In this document: positions 29,335-37,781 of the stretch, one piece after another | Position numbering within the stretch: position 1 is the first letter of the stretch | How the letters are laid out: the number at the start of each line of letters is the position of its first letter | Assembly: GCF_036013955.1 (NCBI RefSeq) | Contig: NZ_CP107903.1 | Coordinates: 8,618,001 to 8,682,000, forward strand | Source: Streptomyces sp. NBC_00459 | GTDB taxonomy: Bacteria > Actinomycetota > Actinomycetes > Streptomycetales > Streptomycetaceae | Reading direction: 5' to 3' | DNA: 64,000 bases | The notes under the pieces: generated by a model | What the model saw: only the letters and a program-made list of their open reading frames with translations | Databases searched by the model: none | Told to the model about the DNA's origin: nothing | Translations under genes and position numbers: made by a program

Positions 29335-31441
29335 CCGGGCCGGGAACGCCGCTGGTGAACTCGGTCGCCAGCGCGTCCGCCAGGTCCTGCGGGGGCATGA
29401 GGAGCGGACGCCCGGTCTCGGCGTCGACCAGGCCGCCGAGGATACGGTGCAGCAGATCCGCCCGGCCGAGGCAGTAGTCCTCCAGGAGCGGGATCACCTC
29501 GTGGTGGAAGGCCGCGGCCAGATCCTCCTCGGTGGCGATCGGCTCACCGTCCCGCATCAGATAGGCGTGCCCTATCTGGTGGTCGGCGTCGAGATGACGG
29601 GCGATGCGGGAGTTGAGGGACTCGAAGAACGCGGCCAGGTCCAGAGGGCCGACGGTTCCGGAGACCGCGTCCGGGTCCGGCCCCACGGGAAGGAAGGCGA
29701 AGCGGCGGCGAACCGCGGCGTCCAGGTGGCTGATGCTCCGGTCGGCGGTGTTCATCGTGCCGATGACCCGGACGTTCGGCGGTACGGAGAAGCGCCGCTT
29801 GCTGACGGGCAGGGCGACGGGCAGGTTCCGCTTGTCGAGTTCGAGGAGTGTGATCAACTCGCCGAAGATCCGCGGCAGGTCACCGCGGTTGATCTCGTCG
29901 ACGACCAGCAGAAACGTCTGGTCGGGATGGGCGGCGGCCCGGCTGCACAGGCTGTGGAACAGGCCGTCCGTGAGAGCGAGGGTAAGCCCTGGGCCGGTGG
30001 CGCTCAGGTCCGGCTTGAAGCCCTCGACGAAGTCCTCGTAGCCGTAGGAGGGGTGGAAGGTGACCATGCTGACACGGTCGCCGTGCAGCATCTCGGCCTG
30101 CGCCTCGGCACGTTGACGGGTATCGGCACCGAGCGCGTCCGCACGGCCGTCCAGGGCGAGGGCGGCGCCGAGCGCGAGCCGGGTCTTGCCGGTACCGGGC
30201 GGCCCGTGCAGGATCACCTGCCCCTTGCGCTCCAGCGCGTCCAGTACGACCTGCACGTCCTCGGGCAGCGCGACCGGCGGGCCCGCCTGCGCCTGGCCCG
30301 TACCCGGGTCGGAGGCAGAGCCGGAGCCGGAGTCGGTGTTATGTGCGGTGAACCTCGCGAAGAGGGACGGGTCGACCTTGGCGAAGGTGGACCGCCACCC
30401 GTGCTGGGGCTTCGGCAGTTTCTGTGCGTGGGAGGGGTCCCAGGCCACCGGGACGACGTGGTGGAACTCCGGCCGGTCCGGGTCGTAGCGGTAGCTCCCG
30501 TCGACCCTGCCGGTGGCCAGGACCTCGTCCATACCGCGGTTGGCGACGACCCGGTCTCCCGCCTCCAGGTCTCGGAAGGCCAGCAGCCGGCGAGCGAGGG
30601 TGAGGCTGGGGCCACTGCTGCGCGGCCAGTGCGCGTCCAGGGCCTGCTTCAGTTCGGTGTCGCTCTGGTACTGGCCGAGATCGCCGAGCTCGTCCCACCC
30701 GACGGAGATGAACCCGCCGTCCCGGCATTCCTCCCACAGACGGCCGCGCTCGCCGGGGGCGATCTTCCAGATGGTGCGTTGCCGGGGATTGAAGTGTTTG
30801 TACAGGAAGCGCATCACCTCCCGTCCCGTCCAGCCCTCGAACTCCGCACGGCCCTGCACGAGTTCGCGCAGCTGACGGTTCGTGCGCGAGGCGGGGACAC
30901 CGGCCTGCGCCTCGCCGCCGAGCAGCGTGACGAACGTCCGCAGATGCTCGGCCGCGTAGATCGGCAGGAAGTGCTGCGGGAAGTAGGTCGCCAGGGACTT
31001 CGTCACCAACGTCGGCCCGTACCGCAGCACTTCGAGGTCGTCCAAAGCCTCGAAGTCCCCTGCCCCGACGGCATCAAAGGCCCGGACGAACTGTCCGCGC
31101 AGTTCCGCCCAGGCGTCCTGCGGGTCCATACCCCTCAGCGGAGCGGCCAGCCGCCATTCGCCGGAGTTGTGGTGGTACATGATGTGCTTCGCGGCACTAC
31201 CGCCCCTGATGCTGCCCAGATTCGGAGTGAGGAACTCCAGCAGCCGACAGTACGTCGGCCCCGACCCGGGCGGCGCGGCCTGCCCGAGGGCGTAGCGCTC
31301 CAGTGGCAGCTCTGCCCACTCCTCCAACGGAAACTGGGACAGCACCTGCTTGCGCTCGTCCTCGGCAACCGACTCGGTGTCCGCCACGGCGGTCCGGTCG
31401 AACTCGGCCGCTGCTGTGGGTACATCCACCCCGTTTGTCAT
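29327..31441 (-). CDS. McrB-like AAA+ GTPase with EVE-like domain (system 2)
   Basis: Motor of 704 residues. Residues 1-240 are a helical domain of unknown role. About residues 245-365 form an EVE/PUA-like module (IWKIAPGERGRLWEECRDGG, then GDRVVANRGMDEVLATGRV), a fold that reads modified bases. The AAA+ core has Walker A GPPGTGKT at 413-420, Walker B LLVVDEINRGDLPRIFGEL and the McrB motif GTMNTADRSISHLDAAVRRR. The start is ATG 31441; the frame runs open to 31993 only as a shadow. The EVE module suggests this system recognises a different base modification from system 1. Confidence 0.88.
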   Translation of the reverse strand: MTNGVDVPTAAAEFDRTAVADTESVAEDERKQVLSQFPLEEWAELPLERYALGQAAPPGSGPTYCRLLEFLTPNLGSIRGGSAAKHIMYHHNSGEWRLAAPLRGMDPQDAWAELRGQFVRAFDAVGAGDFEALDDLEVLRYGPTLVTKSLATYFPQHFLPIYAAEHLRTFVTLLGGEAQAGVPASRTNRQLRELVQGRAEFEGWTGREVMRFLYKHFNPRQRTIWKIAPGERGRLWEECRDGGFISVGWDELGDLGQYQSDTELKQALDAHWPRSSGPSLTLARRLLAFRDLEAGDRVVANRGMDEVLATGRVDGSYRYDPDRPEFHHVVPVAWDPSHAQKLPKPQHGWRSTFAKVDPSLFARFTAHNTDSGSGSASDPGTGQAQAGPPVALPEDVQVVLDALERKGQVILHGPPGTGKTRLALGAALALDGRADALGADTRQRAEAQAEMLHGDRVSMVTFHPSYGYEDFVEGFKPDLSATGPGLTLALTDGLFHSLCSRAAAHPDQTFLLVVDEINRGDLPRIFGELITLLELDKRNLPVALPVSKRRFSVPPNVRVIGTMNTADRSISHLDAAVRRRFAFLPVGPDPDAVSGTVGPLDLAAFFESLNSRIARHLDADHQIGHAYLMRDGEPIATEEDLAAAFHHEVIPLLEDYCLGRADLLHRILGGLVDAETGRPLLMPPQDLADALATEFTSGVPGPDA

Positions 31442-31490
31442 GGGGGCATGATGCCGGAACCGGCGGCAACGTCCCTCACCGAGGTCGAGG

Positions 31491-31672
31491 TTGAGCATCT
31501 TCCTCACGCTGGCGGCCCAGGTCGCCGAGGACGAGGACATGCAGTACATCGTCAGCCTCAACTCCGACGACCTTTCCAAGGCGATCCAGCGTGGCTTCAG
31601 CGTCGAGGACCGCATCATCGAGCCACGGCTGACGGATGAGAGCGAGGAGGGCGGTTCGGGTTCCGGTTCTGA
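31491..31672 (+). pseudogene. C-terminal relic of a DUF2326 (ABC-3C-type) ATPase
   Basis: The translation VAEDEDMQYIVSLNSDDL followed by IIEPRLTDESEEGG matches the C-terminal motif of DUF2326 proteins, which normally end GGLFGFRF. Here four bases are missing, so the ending is read out of frame. The rest of the gene is gone. DUF2326 ATPases occur in ABC-three-component defence systems, so this is probably a lost fourth defence module. Confidence 0.55.
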
Positions 31673-31742
31673 GCTGATCCGGCCAGGTGGAGCCCTGCCC
31701 CCGTGTGTCATGCTGTGGCGGTTTTCGGAAGGGGAGGGTGAG

Positions 31743-31970
31743 ATGACCGAGAACCCGCTGACGCACAAGCAGGCGCTCGCCGCGGTGATCCAGGCGCTGG
31801 GAGGCACCTGGGACACCGAACGTGCCGTACTGGCTCTACGAGTCGCCGGGTACCGGCCGGCGGACGACGAAGCCGCGGGCAAGGAGGCCCGCCGCAACCT
31901 GCGCGAGCTCGCCCAGGACGGTGTGATCGTGAGGCCGGACCCGGGCCAGGCCGTGTATCGGCCGGCGTAG
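31743..31970 (+). CDS. Small hypothetical protein
   Basis: A predicted 75-residue helical protein with a strong ribosome site (GGGGAGGGTGAG) before ATG 31743. The C-terminal part (KEARRNLRELAQDGVIVRPD) resembles a wing-like helix-turn-strand, so a small winged-helix regulator is possible. No family is recognised. Confidence 0.5.
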   Translation: MTENPLTHKQALAAVIQALGGTWDTERAVLALRVAGYRPADDEAAGKEARRNLRELAQDGVIVRPDPGQAVYRPA

Positions 31971-32000
31971 TCGCCGCCGCAGGGCTCCGGCACTGACCCG

Positions 32001-32264
32001 TCAAGGGACGGCGGGCTCCTGGAAGCCGTTCGTAGTGATGTGGGCGATGGCTGACGGGTGACTGGTCAGCCACTCGCCGCACACCCGCCACCTGGGACAG
32101 GTGCCGTCGCTGAACTCGGGTCGCACTTCCGCGACGAGCTTGTGGTCGCAGTCGCCGCGCGAGGCCATGGAGCAGATCACATCGCCCTGTTGCTCGATGG
32201 CCGGTACGTATGGATGGATCGAAAGGATCGGAGAGCGCATCTCCCGCGCTGCTGAATGAGGCAT
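32001..32264 (-). CDS. Small hypothetical protein with four cysteines
   Basis: An 87-residue reverse-strand frame from ATG 32264. Four Cys residues are spread over its length, with CPRWRVC near the end, so metal binding or a disulfide is possible. No family is recognised; it may be a chance frame. Confidence 0.35.
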   Translation of the reverse strand: MPHSAAREMRSPILSIHPYVPAIEQQGDVICSMASRGDCDHKLVAEVRPEFSDGTCPRWRVCGEWLTSHPSAIAHITTNGFQEPAVP

Positions 32265-32385
32265 GGCGCGGAGGGTAACAACGCGGCTTCGCCGACCGCT
32301 TACGCCGCTCGGCGGGTACGGCTCCACGCCCCAGCGGTCGGCGCTTGGAAGCCCGTTGCCGCGTCGGCGCCGTTAGCCTGTGGGC

Positions 32386-33729
32386 ATGTCGGAGCGTGTC
32401 ATACCCGGTCGTACGGACGGCCTGATCACCCTGGGTGCCGCGGACGCTCTGTGGGTCGATCTGACGGCCGACAGTGCTGTGCCGACGGCTTCTGGGGCAT
32501 TCACCCGCTCTCCTGCCCATGCACGGGTGGGGTACGTCCTGCTCGGCGGCCATGTGGTGGTGACGGTGAGGGCGAGCGACGGTCAGTGGAGTGTGCCGGA
32601 GGTCGCGGTGCGCCGGGCGGCGGCGGAACTGAACGCGGTGGGGATGGATCGGCGGGACCTGGTCCGCGTCGGTCCGTTTCGTGGGGCGCCGAGGCAGCAG
32701 TGCGACGAGGAGACGACGCTGCGTTGGCGTCGGCGCATCACGGGGGAACTTCGGGAGCCGGGCGGCCCCGAGCGGGCAGCACGACGTGACCTTGGCCGGC
32801 CGTCCCATCTGGCGGGGATCGACTGGCGACTGATGCTCGTGGAGCAGACCCGCGACGGGACGCAGCGGACGTGGTGGCTGCCGCGCGCCGTGGTCAGGCT
32901 GCTCGACGCGGCCGAGCACGCCGAAGCGCGGTGGGTGCAAGCCGCGCGGACCCGCCGCGCAGGCGCAGCCGCCACCGAGCCGCCCTCCCACCCCCGGCGG
33001 GCCCGAGACGCCGACGGTCGGCAGACGACGAGCCCCGAGGGTCCCACCGCCTCACCGCGCCCGTACAACGCAGAGCTGGAAGGCCAGCTGTACTCGGTGC
33101 TCAGCAGGAAGCCCGGTACCTCCCGCAGGGTGGCCGGGTGGGCGTGCGCCGTCTGCCGCACCGCGCCCGCCGCGGTCCTCGACCACTGCCACGAACACGG
33201 CTACGTCCGCGCCCCCGTCTGCCAGTCCTGCAACACACTTGAACGTCCGGACCACCTGTACAGCAACGACATCCGGGTGGCGAACCGCTACACACGCCTC
33301 TTCCACACCGACACCGACGACTGGCTTCGCCACTGGCACCGCTGCCCAGGCTGCCGCGCCCGCACCACCCTGCCCCTGCCGCACCTCGCCGCATGGACCG
33401 CCCACATAGCCTGCCGATCGCTGCGCCCGACCCACCGAGCCCTCCGCGGGCGCACGCCGTGCGGTGTTCTGCGCGTGTCCTGGACGGGCAGTCAGAACGC
33501 CCCCCGTTCCTGTCTGCTCACCGTCGCCGTCGACTGCTGCCCCTCCGGCGAGCACCGTGTGCTGGCGCGCGTGCCCTACCGCGAAGCCGTCGACCGGTTT
33601 CGCATCTGGTTGGCCGAGACGACCCCTGCCGTGGCCGCCGCGGCCGGTCCTGACCGCGTGGACGGCCTCCCCGCCCAGTCCCGGCCAGTCATCGCGGACA
33701 CCAGCGGCGAGGGCCTGGCACTGTTCTGA
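32386..33729 (+). CDS. Endonuclease VII-domain (His-Me finger) protein
   Basis: 447 residues. An N-terminal unrecognised region (about 1-230) is followed by a zinc-dependent recombination endonuclease VII module at about residues 265-305. Cys pairs CAVC and CQSC bracket the catalytic DHCHEHGYVR, and Asn follows the last Cys, as in T4 gp49. A further CPGC lies downstream. Such nucleases resolve branched DNA or act as homing/defence nucleases. ATG 32386 is preferred over GTG 32380. It sits in the island with the restriction systems, so a role in DNA cleavage of invaders or in element movement is inferred. Confidence 0.72.
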   Translation: MSERVIPGRTDGLITLGAADALWVDLTADSAVPTASGAFTRSPAHARVGYVLLGGHVVVTVRASDGQWSVPEVAVRRAAAELNAVGMDRRDLVRVGPFRGAPRQQCDEETTLRWRRRITGELREPGGPERAARRDLGRPSHLAGIDWRLMLVEQTRDGTQRTWWLPRAVVRLLDAAEHAEARWVQAARTRRAGAAATEPPSHPRRARDADGRQTTSPEGPTASPRPYNAELEGQLYSVLSRKPGTSRRVAGWACAVCRTAPAAVLDHCHEHGYVRAPVCQSCNTLERPDHLYSNDIRVANRYTRLFHTDTDDWLRHWHRCPGCRARTTLPLPHLAAWTAHIACRSLRPTHRALRGRTPCGVLRVSWTGSQNAPRSCLLTVAVDCCPSGEHRVLARVPYREAVDRFRIWLAETTPAVAAAAGPDRVDGLPAQSRPVIADTSGEGLALF

Positions 33730-34052
33730 GCGGGCACCGGGAGACCTGACACCCCAACGTCACCCCGCAGCCACCGGCCCCTGGCCCCCGAGACGGTCAC
33801 CCCGCACGCCCGGCGAAACGCGCGGCAGAGTTCTTGCCGAGACTCCTGCAGAAGGCCCCAGCGTTCATACCGGGGGTGAACGCTCGATCCGCGCCAACGT
33901 CGGCCGGCTCAACTCCGCCCGTTGGTCTCAGGCTGCCGGCACTGGGTTGGCACTCGCGGGGGGACCATTCCGTGGGCCATTAAGAGGTCATCTCATTTGG
34001 CGAGTCTGCGATAGCAGATGAGGGTGCAGGCGGCGATGTTGGTCACACCCGC
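33730..34052. other. Gap with an inverted repeat and a probable IS end
   Basis: No gene. GCGTTCA at 33861-33867 and TGAACGC at 33877-33883 form a 7-bp hairpin that may terminate the endonuclease gene. The stretch from about 33980 (AAGAGGTCATCTCATTTGG) looks like the end of a streptomycete insertion sequence, but the element is not recognisable as a whole. Confidence 0.35.
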
Positions 34053-34820
34053 TCAGCCCACCGAAGTGTTCTGTGTCGCCTCGCGTGCTTCGGTGAGGGC
34101 GCGCTGCCTGAGGTTGCCGCCGAACAACTGCATCGTGGTGGCGGCCAGGATGTCATCCCTGCCGATGGTACTGCGGGCGGGCAGGGCCCGGAGGGAATCC
34201 TTGAGGAACGGGGGTGGGGCCGGTTCTCCCGACATCACTAGGGTGACCGTAGCGAAACGTTTGACCCCGCCCTCGCGGACGACCATGGCCGCGTCCCGGG
34301 CGAGGTCCGTCAGGAACACGCTCGCGATTCCGTCCAGGTCGCGGACCATCGCCGGGACGGCCGTCGCCCCCTGGCTCCGCAGCAGCTTCTTGACCCCTGC
34401 CTCGAACCTGTGGGCGCCGACCACAGCACTCGGTTTGCGCGACCTGCTGCGCTTACGAGAAGGCACGATGACGCCCTCGGCGTCGTACATGACACCGGTC
34501 AGGCCTTGAAACGTCGGGCTGTGGTCGTACCACTTGTTCCCTACCTCGAGCTCGACGTTGCGGTCGATCGCCGCGAGAAGGTCCCCGGGAATCAGCTTCT
34601 TCCGGGCCTCCGCCGCCGCCGCTCTCCTCGCGCCGTCGATGATCTCCGTCAGCACTGTCCGCGTCACCGACGCGGCGGCCCACGCGGCCGACCGAGAGAC
34701 GTGCATCGAGGTCACGTCCCTGAACACCGCTTTGACGAGAGAAGGCTTGAACGGCGAGACATCCATGACCGAGGCGGTCTCGGGACCGGTGCACCCAGGG
34801 CGTGCGGGCTGTGCGGTCAT
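34053..34820 (-). CDS. Double histone-fold protein resembling a fused H2A-H2B
   Basis: 255 residues, no frameshift. The first fold (about 24-92) follows H2A: a VKAVFR helix, then AASVTRTVLTEIIDGARRAA (long alpha-2), then KKLIPGDLLAAIDRNVEL, matching H2A TRIIPRHLQLAIRNDEEL. A basic linker RKRSRSRK (122-129) matches the H2B tail KKRKRSRK. The second fold follows H2B: VKKLLRS (alpha-1), FLTDLARDAAMVVRE (alpha-2), RSTIGRDDILAAT (H2B RSTITSREIQTAV) and LRQRALTEAREATQ (alpha-C). The order H2A-H2B and the basic linker argue for a true doublet. One oddity is a 31-residue insertion (184-214) between alpha-2 and alpha-3 of the second fold. ATG 34820 is taken; Met19 (34766) is possible. DNA packaging or decoy roles are inference. 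Confidence 0.75.
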   Translation of the reverse strand: MTAQPARPGCTGPETASVMDVSPFKPSLVKAVFRDVTSMHVSRSAAWAAASVTRTVLTEIIDGARRAAAAEARKKLIPGDLLAAIDRNVELEVGNKWYDHSPTFQGLTGVMYDAEGVIVPSRKRSRSRKPSAVVGAHRFEAGVKKLLRSQGATAVPAMVRDLDGIASVFLTDLARDAAMVVREGGVKRFATVTLVMSGEPAPPPFLKDSLRALPARSTIGRDDILAATTMQLFGGNLRQRALTEAREATQNTSVG

Positions 34821-35074
34821 TGGAAGAAACGCTCCCTGCTGTCGGAGTTATCAGAGGCCCACACTTCACCACGCAGACCCGCTCTCTTCCTCCATCCTCC
34901 GTCGAAGCGGCACCCGGTCAACGGCCTGACGGGCACATCTCGACGGCCGGGCCGATGATTAGCCACCTCCTGCACGCCCTCGTTCCATGGCACCTGCGTC
35001 CCCGTGCGGCTACACCCCGTTCTCCCTGGCCCCTGCCACCGAGGAGGAGCGGCCGGTGAAGCGCACGCAGGACG
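34821..35074. other. Gap upstream of the histone-doublet gene
   Basis: No gene recognised. It presumably holds the promoter of the histone-fold gene. AGGGAG lies about 13 bases before ATG 34820, a slightly distant ribosome site. Confidence 0.4.
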
Positions 35075-35577
35075 ACAAGGGAGGGCTTGCGTCGTCGTCG
35101 CCCGCGGCGCGAGCGGATCGGCGGGATGCCCTTCACCAGCGGGATCAGGGCCCGGCTGTCATGCAGGTTGGCCTCGGAAATCCCGACGGATATGGGCAGA
35201 CCTGACCGTTCCGTGATCAGGTGGATCTTCGAGCCTTAATTGCCCCTGTCGACAGGATTCGGACCTGTCAGGTCTCCCTGGGCCCGCATGTTCACCGAGT
35301 CGATCACGCAACGGGACCAGTTCAACTCGCCGCGTGCGCCCAGTTCGTCGAGGACCAGGCGGTGGAGCTTGGCCCACACCCGGGACTTCGACCACTCCGT
35401 GAAACGGCGGTGGGCCGTCGCCTCCGACGGCCCGAACGACGCCGACGGCACCTGCTGCCAGGTACAACCCGACGTGGCTACGAACACAATCGCGGCCAGC
35501 ACCTCCCGGTCACCGTACCGACGCCGGCCACCCCCCTGAGGTCGCGACGGCGCCTCCGGTACCACCCGCTGGCATCC
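35075..35577 (-). pseudogene. IS5-family transposase fragment
   Basis: Reading leftward, VPEAPSRPQGGGRRRYGDRE, the DUF4096 segment TSGCTWQQVPSASFGPSEAT and the catalytic Asp region IDSVNMRAQGDLTGPNPVDRG are clear. A TAA replaces two codons (near 35235). The frame then resumes with GSKIHLITERSGLPISVGIS and GIPPIRSRRGRRR before similarity ends. The N-terminus is cut at about 35577, where a DUF6879 relic begins. The element is dead. Confidence 0.8.
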
Positions 35578-36102
35578 CGGAGTTCGCTGAACTCCTCGCC
35601 GACACCAGGCAGTCGGCCGCCCATCTGGAGATGAGGGACGCCTACTTCACCAACCCCCGCTTCGAAGCCTGGCAGGGCGGCCGGCGCGTCGACTGGGACG
35701 ACCGGGGTTCCTGGTGGCGTCCCTACCACCAGAACATCGCGGACGCTGTCGCCCGCGGCGTGCATGTGCGGCGCGTCAGGTCGTGTCCGAGCCGGTAACC
35801 GACTACATCGCGTGGGAGCACTACCAGACCCGCGCCAACGTGGAAGCCAGCGAGGAGGTGCGCTGGCTCCCCCGGCACCACGGGTGGGACCTGCTCGTCC
35901 CGGGCACCGACCTGTGGATCTTCGACGGACGGCTGATACGCAGCCTGGAGCGCAGAGCACCTCGGCTCAAGCCACAGCTGTACACCTCCCGGGCCCGAGC
36001 GGAACAAAGCCGTTACCGCACACTGGACCTCGGCCGCCCGGGGATCGTGCTCGTTCACCGGGCGAGTGCCAAAGGGCTGGGCTTCGACACCGTCGTGATT
36101 TG
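35578..36102 (+). pseudogene. Broken DUF6879 family gene
   Basis: DUF6879 proteins are small actinobacterial proteins often paired with helix-turn-helix regulators. The 5' end is cut by the IS5 fragment. Similarity starts at FAELLADTRQSAAHLEMRDA and runs to ARGVHVRRVR, where one base is lost (about 35780). The next frame continues VSEPVTDYIAWEHYQTRANV and RHHGWDLLVPGTDLWIFDGR, then diverges into unrelated codons. Confidence 0.7.
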
Positions 36103-36305
36103 AGTTCGGTTCCTGTCGTGGTGAGGCCGCTGACGAGGGATGTTCGAGGATCACGGGGGTACACGTCGGCATGTCGGCGCGACAACGGCCCGTCGGCGAC
36201 GCACGGTCTGGCGCCGAGAGCTGATGGGTCATTAGGAGAGTCGGCGACGGGTGAGTGTGAGCCCTGAAACACCCGAGGCCAGCTGACCGAACATACGAAT
36301 CGTTG
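36103..36305. other. Gap before the right panD-like repeat
   Basis: No gene or recognisable signal. Confidence 0.3.
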
Positions 36306-36405
36306 TACGCTCCGGAGACCGCCCTTGACCAGCGATAAGCAGGCAGGGAGCAGACAAGTCGGGAGTACCTCCATGCTGCGCACCATGTTCAAGTCCAAGA
36401 TCTAG
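36306..36405 (+). other. Right panD-like repeat next to the integrase (putative attachment site)
   Basis: The segment 36373-36405 encodes MLRTMFKSKI and TAG, identical to the start of PanD but with a stop where PanD continues HRATVT. It is preceded by a panD-like leader (CCCTTGACC, AGGCAGGGAG, then GGGAG as ribosome site). It is a direct repeat of 11839-11871. Its position 155 bp upstream of a tyrosine integrase is the usual place for an attachment site. Confidence 0.62.
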
Positions 36406-36449
36406 CTATTTGGCGTCGCCGCAGGTCAGGGGCATCATGTGCCCCCCTC

Positions 36450-36500
36450 GGGTCAGCAAAGGGTCAGCACGCGTCGCAGTCGTGTCTCCGCTTGCTGACC
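36450..36500. repeat. Iterated GGTCAGCA sites before the integrase gene
   Basis: GGGTCAGCA occurs at 36450-36458 and 36461-36469, with the inverted copy TGCTGACC at 36493-36500. Short iterons between the core site and int are typical arm-type sites for tyrosine integrases or excisionase sites. Confidence 0.5.
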
Positions 36501-36560
36501 TTCGACCCGCAGCGCGGCGCCGGTGTATGGATCTCGGTGCTGGAACGGATGGTGTGTTAG

Positions 36561-37697
36561 ATGGCCCGACAGCTCGCCCGCGGCATGGGGTCCTTCTTCA
36601 AGGACTGCGGCTGCACGAAGCCCACCCGCTGCCCTCACCCGTACTCGATCCGTTTCAGGGACGCGCTCGGCAAGCAGCGCGAGGAGTCCGGTTACAGCAC
36701 GCAGGACGATGCGATCGAGCGCCTTACTCAGCTCTACGCGGAGAAGAGGACGACGGCGCCGTCCGTGGCGGCTGCCCGCCGCGAACTGGGTCAGCAGACG
36801 GTCGAGGAGTACGCAAAGCAGTGGCGGCCTCGGCAGCGCAAGATGACGGAGTACTCCACGGGCGAGCACGTCGACAGCTCGATCAATGTGCACATCGTTC
36901 CCCGCCTCGGATCACGAAAGCTGAACTCGGTCACACCGATCGTGGTCGAGCGCTTCCTGGACGAGATGGAGAGCGACGGGGTCGGCCGAGGGAACCAGGT
37001 GAACATATTTCGCGCCCTCAAGACCGTCCTACGAGACGCCTATGCCAAGGGGGCCATGGCGGACGACCCGGTGAAGGGTGTCCAGGAACCGGAGTACGTC
37101 CGGCAGAAGGTGGCTATCCCGTCTCTCGCCTATGTGAAAAAGGCGCTGCTCGTCGCCGACGAGGACCTCGCGCTGGAGATCGCCATGATGGCGGGATGCG
37201 GCCTGCGAAACGGCGAGGCGCGGGCGGTGAACGTCAACAATGTCGTGGCGCGGGACGTCTACCGGGTGCGTGAGCAGATCCATTCCAACACGCTGAAGCC
37301 GGCAAAGCTGAAGCACCGCAAGGTGGGGGAGTTCAGGGAGGTTCCTCTGCCGCGGTCGGTCCGGGAGACGATCGAGCGCTACGAGGCCAAACTCGGCACC
37401 ACGAACGACGGCTACCTGCTGCGTGGCCCGGGCGGCTATTTCACGGAAGGCATGGAGCGGCGCCGTGTGAAGAGGCTCTTCGCGAACCTTCCGGCGGAGG
37501 AAGGGGTGGGGATGTACGGCTTCCGGCACTACTTCGCCTCGAACGCTCTCGGGAACGGGATCCCCATCACCGACGTAGCGGAATGGATGGGCCACAAGTC
37601 CATCGAGGAGACGTACCGGACCTACCGGCACCTGATGCCGGGGAGTATCACCAAGGCCGCTCGGATCCTGGATGCCGGTCTTTGGGAAGTGGCCTGA
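36561..37697 (+). CDS. int: Tyrosine recombinase integrase
   Basis: Site-specific integrase of 378 residues. It has an N-terminal arm-binding domain rich in Cys/Lys, a SAM-like core-binding domain (about 80-170) and a catalytic domain with Arg216 (GLRNGEAR), Lys in LKHRKVGEFREVPLP, Arg322-His323 in YGFRHYF (the preceding His is Tyr here), His in MGHKSIEET and nucleophile Tyr355 in TYRTYRHLMP. It is full length and apparently intact. Its own element could extend either left (defence island) or right; see the panD-like repeats. Confidence 0.92.
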   Translation: MARQLARGMGSFFKDCGCTKPTRCPHPYSIRFRDALGKQREESGYSTQDDAIERLTQLYAEKRTTAPSVAAARRELGQQTVEEYAKQWRPRQRKMTEYSTGEHVDSSINVHIVPRLGSRKLNSVTPIVVERFLDEMESDGVGRGNQVNIFRALKTVLRDAYAKGAMADDPVKGVQEPEYVRQKVAIPSLAYVKKALLVADEDLALEIAMMAGCGLRNGEARAVNVNNVVARDVYRVREQIHSNTLKPAKLKHRKVGEFREVPLPRSVRETIERYEAKLGTTNDGYLLRGPGGYFTEGMERRRVKRLFANLPAEEGVGMYGFRHYFASNALGNGIPITDVAEWMGHKSIEETYRTYRHLMPGSITKAARILDAGLWEVA

Positions 37698-37781
37698 GGA
37701 GTCGTACGGAAGGCGGAGGGCCCTTCGGTAGAAGAGAAGATGATGAGCATTTTCATGGGTACCTCCTGATGAGATTAACAG

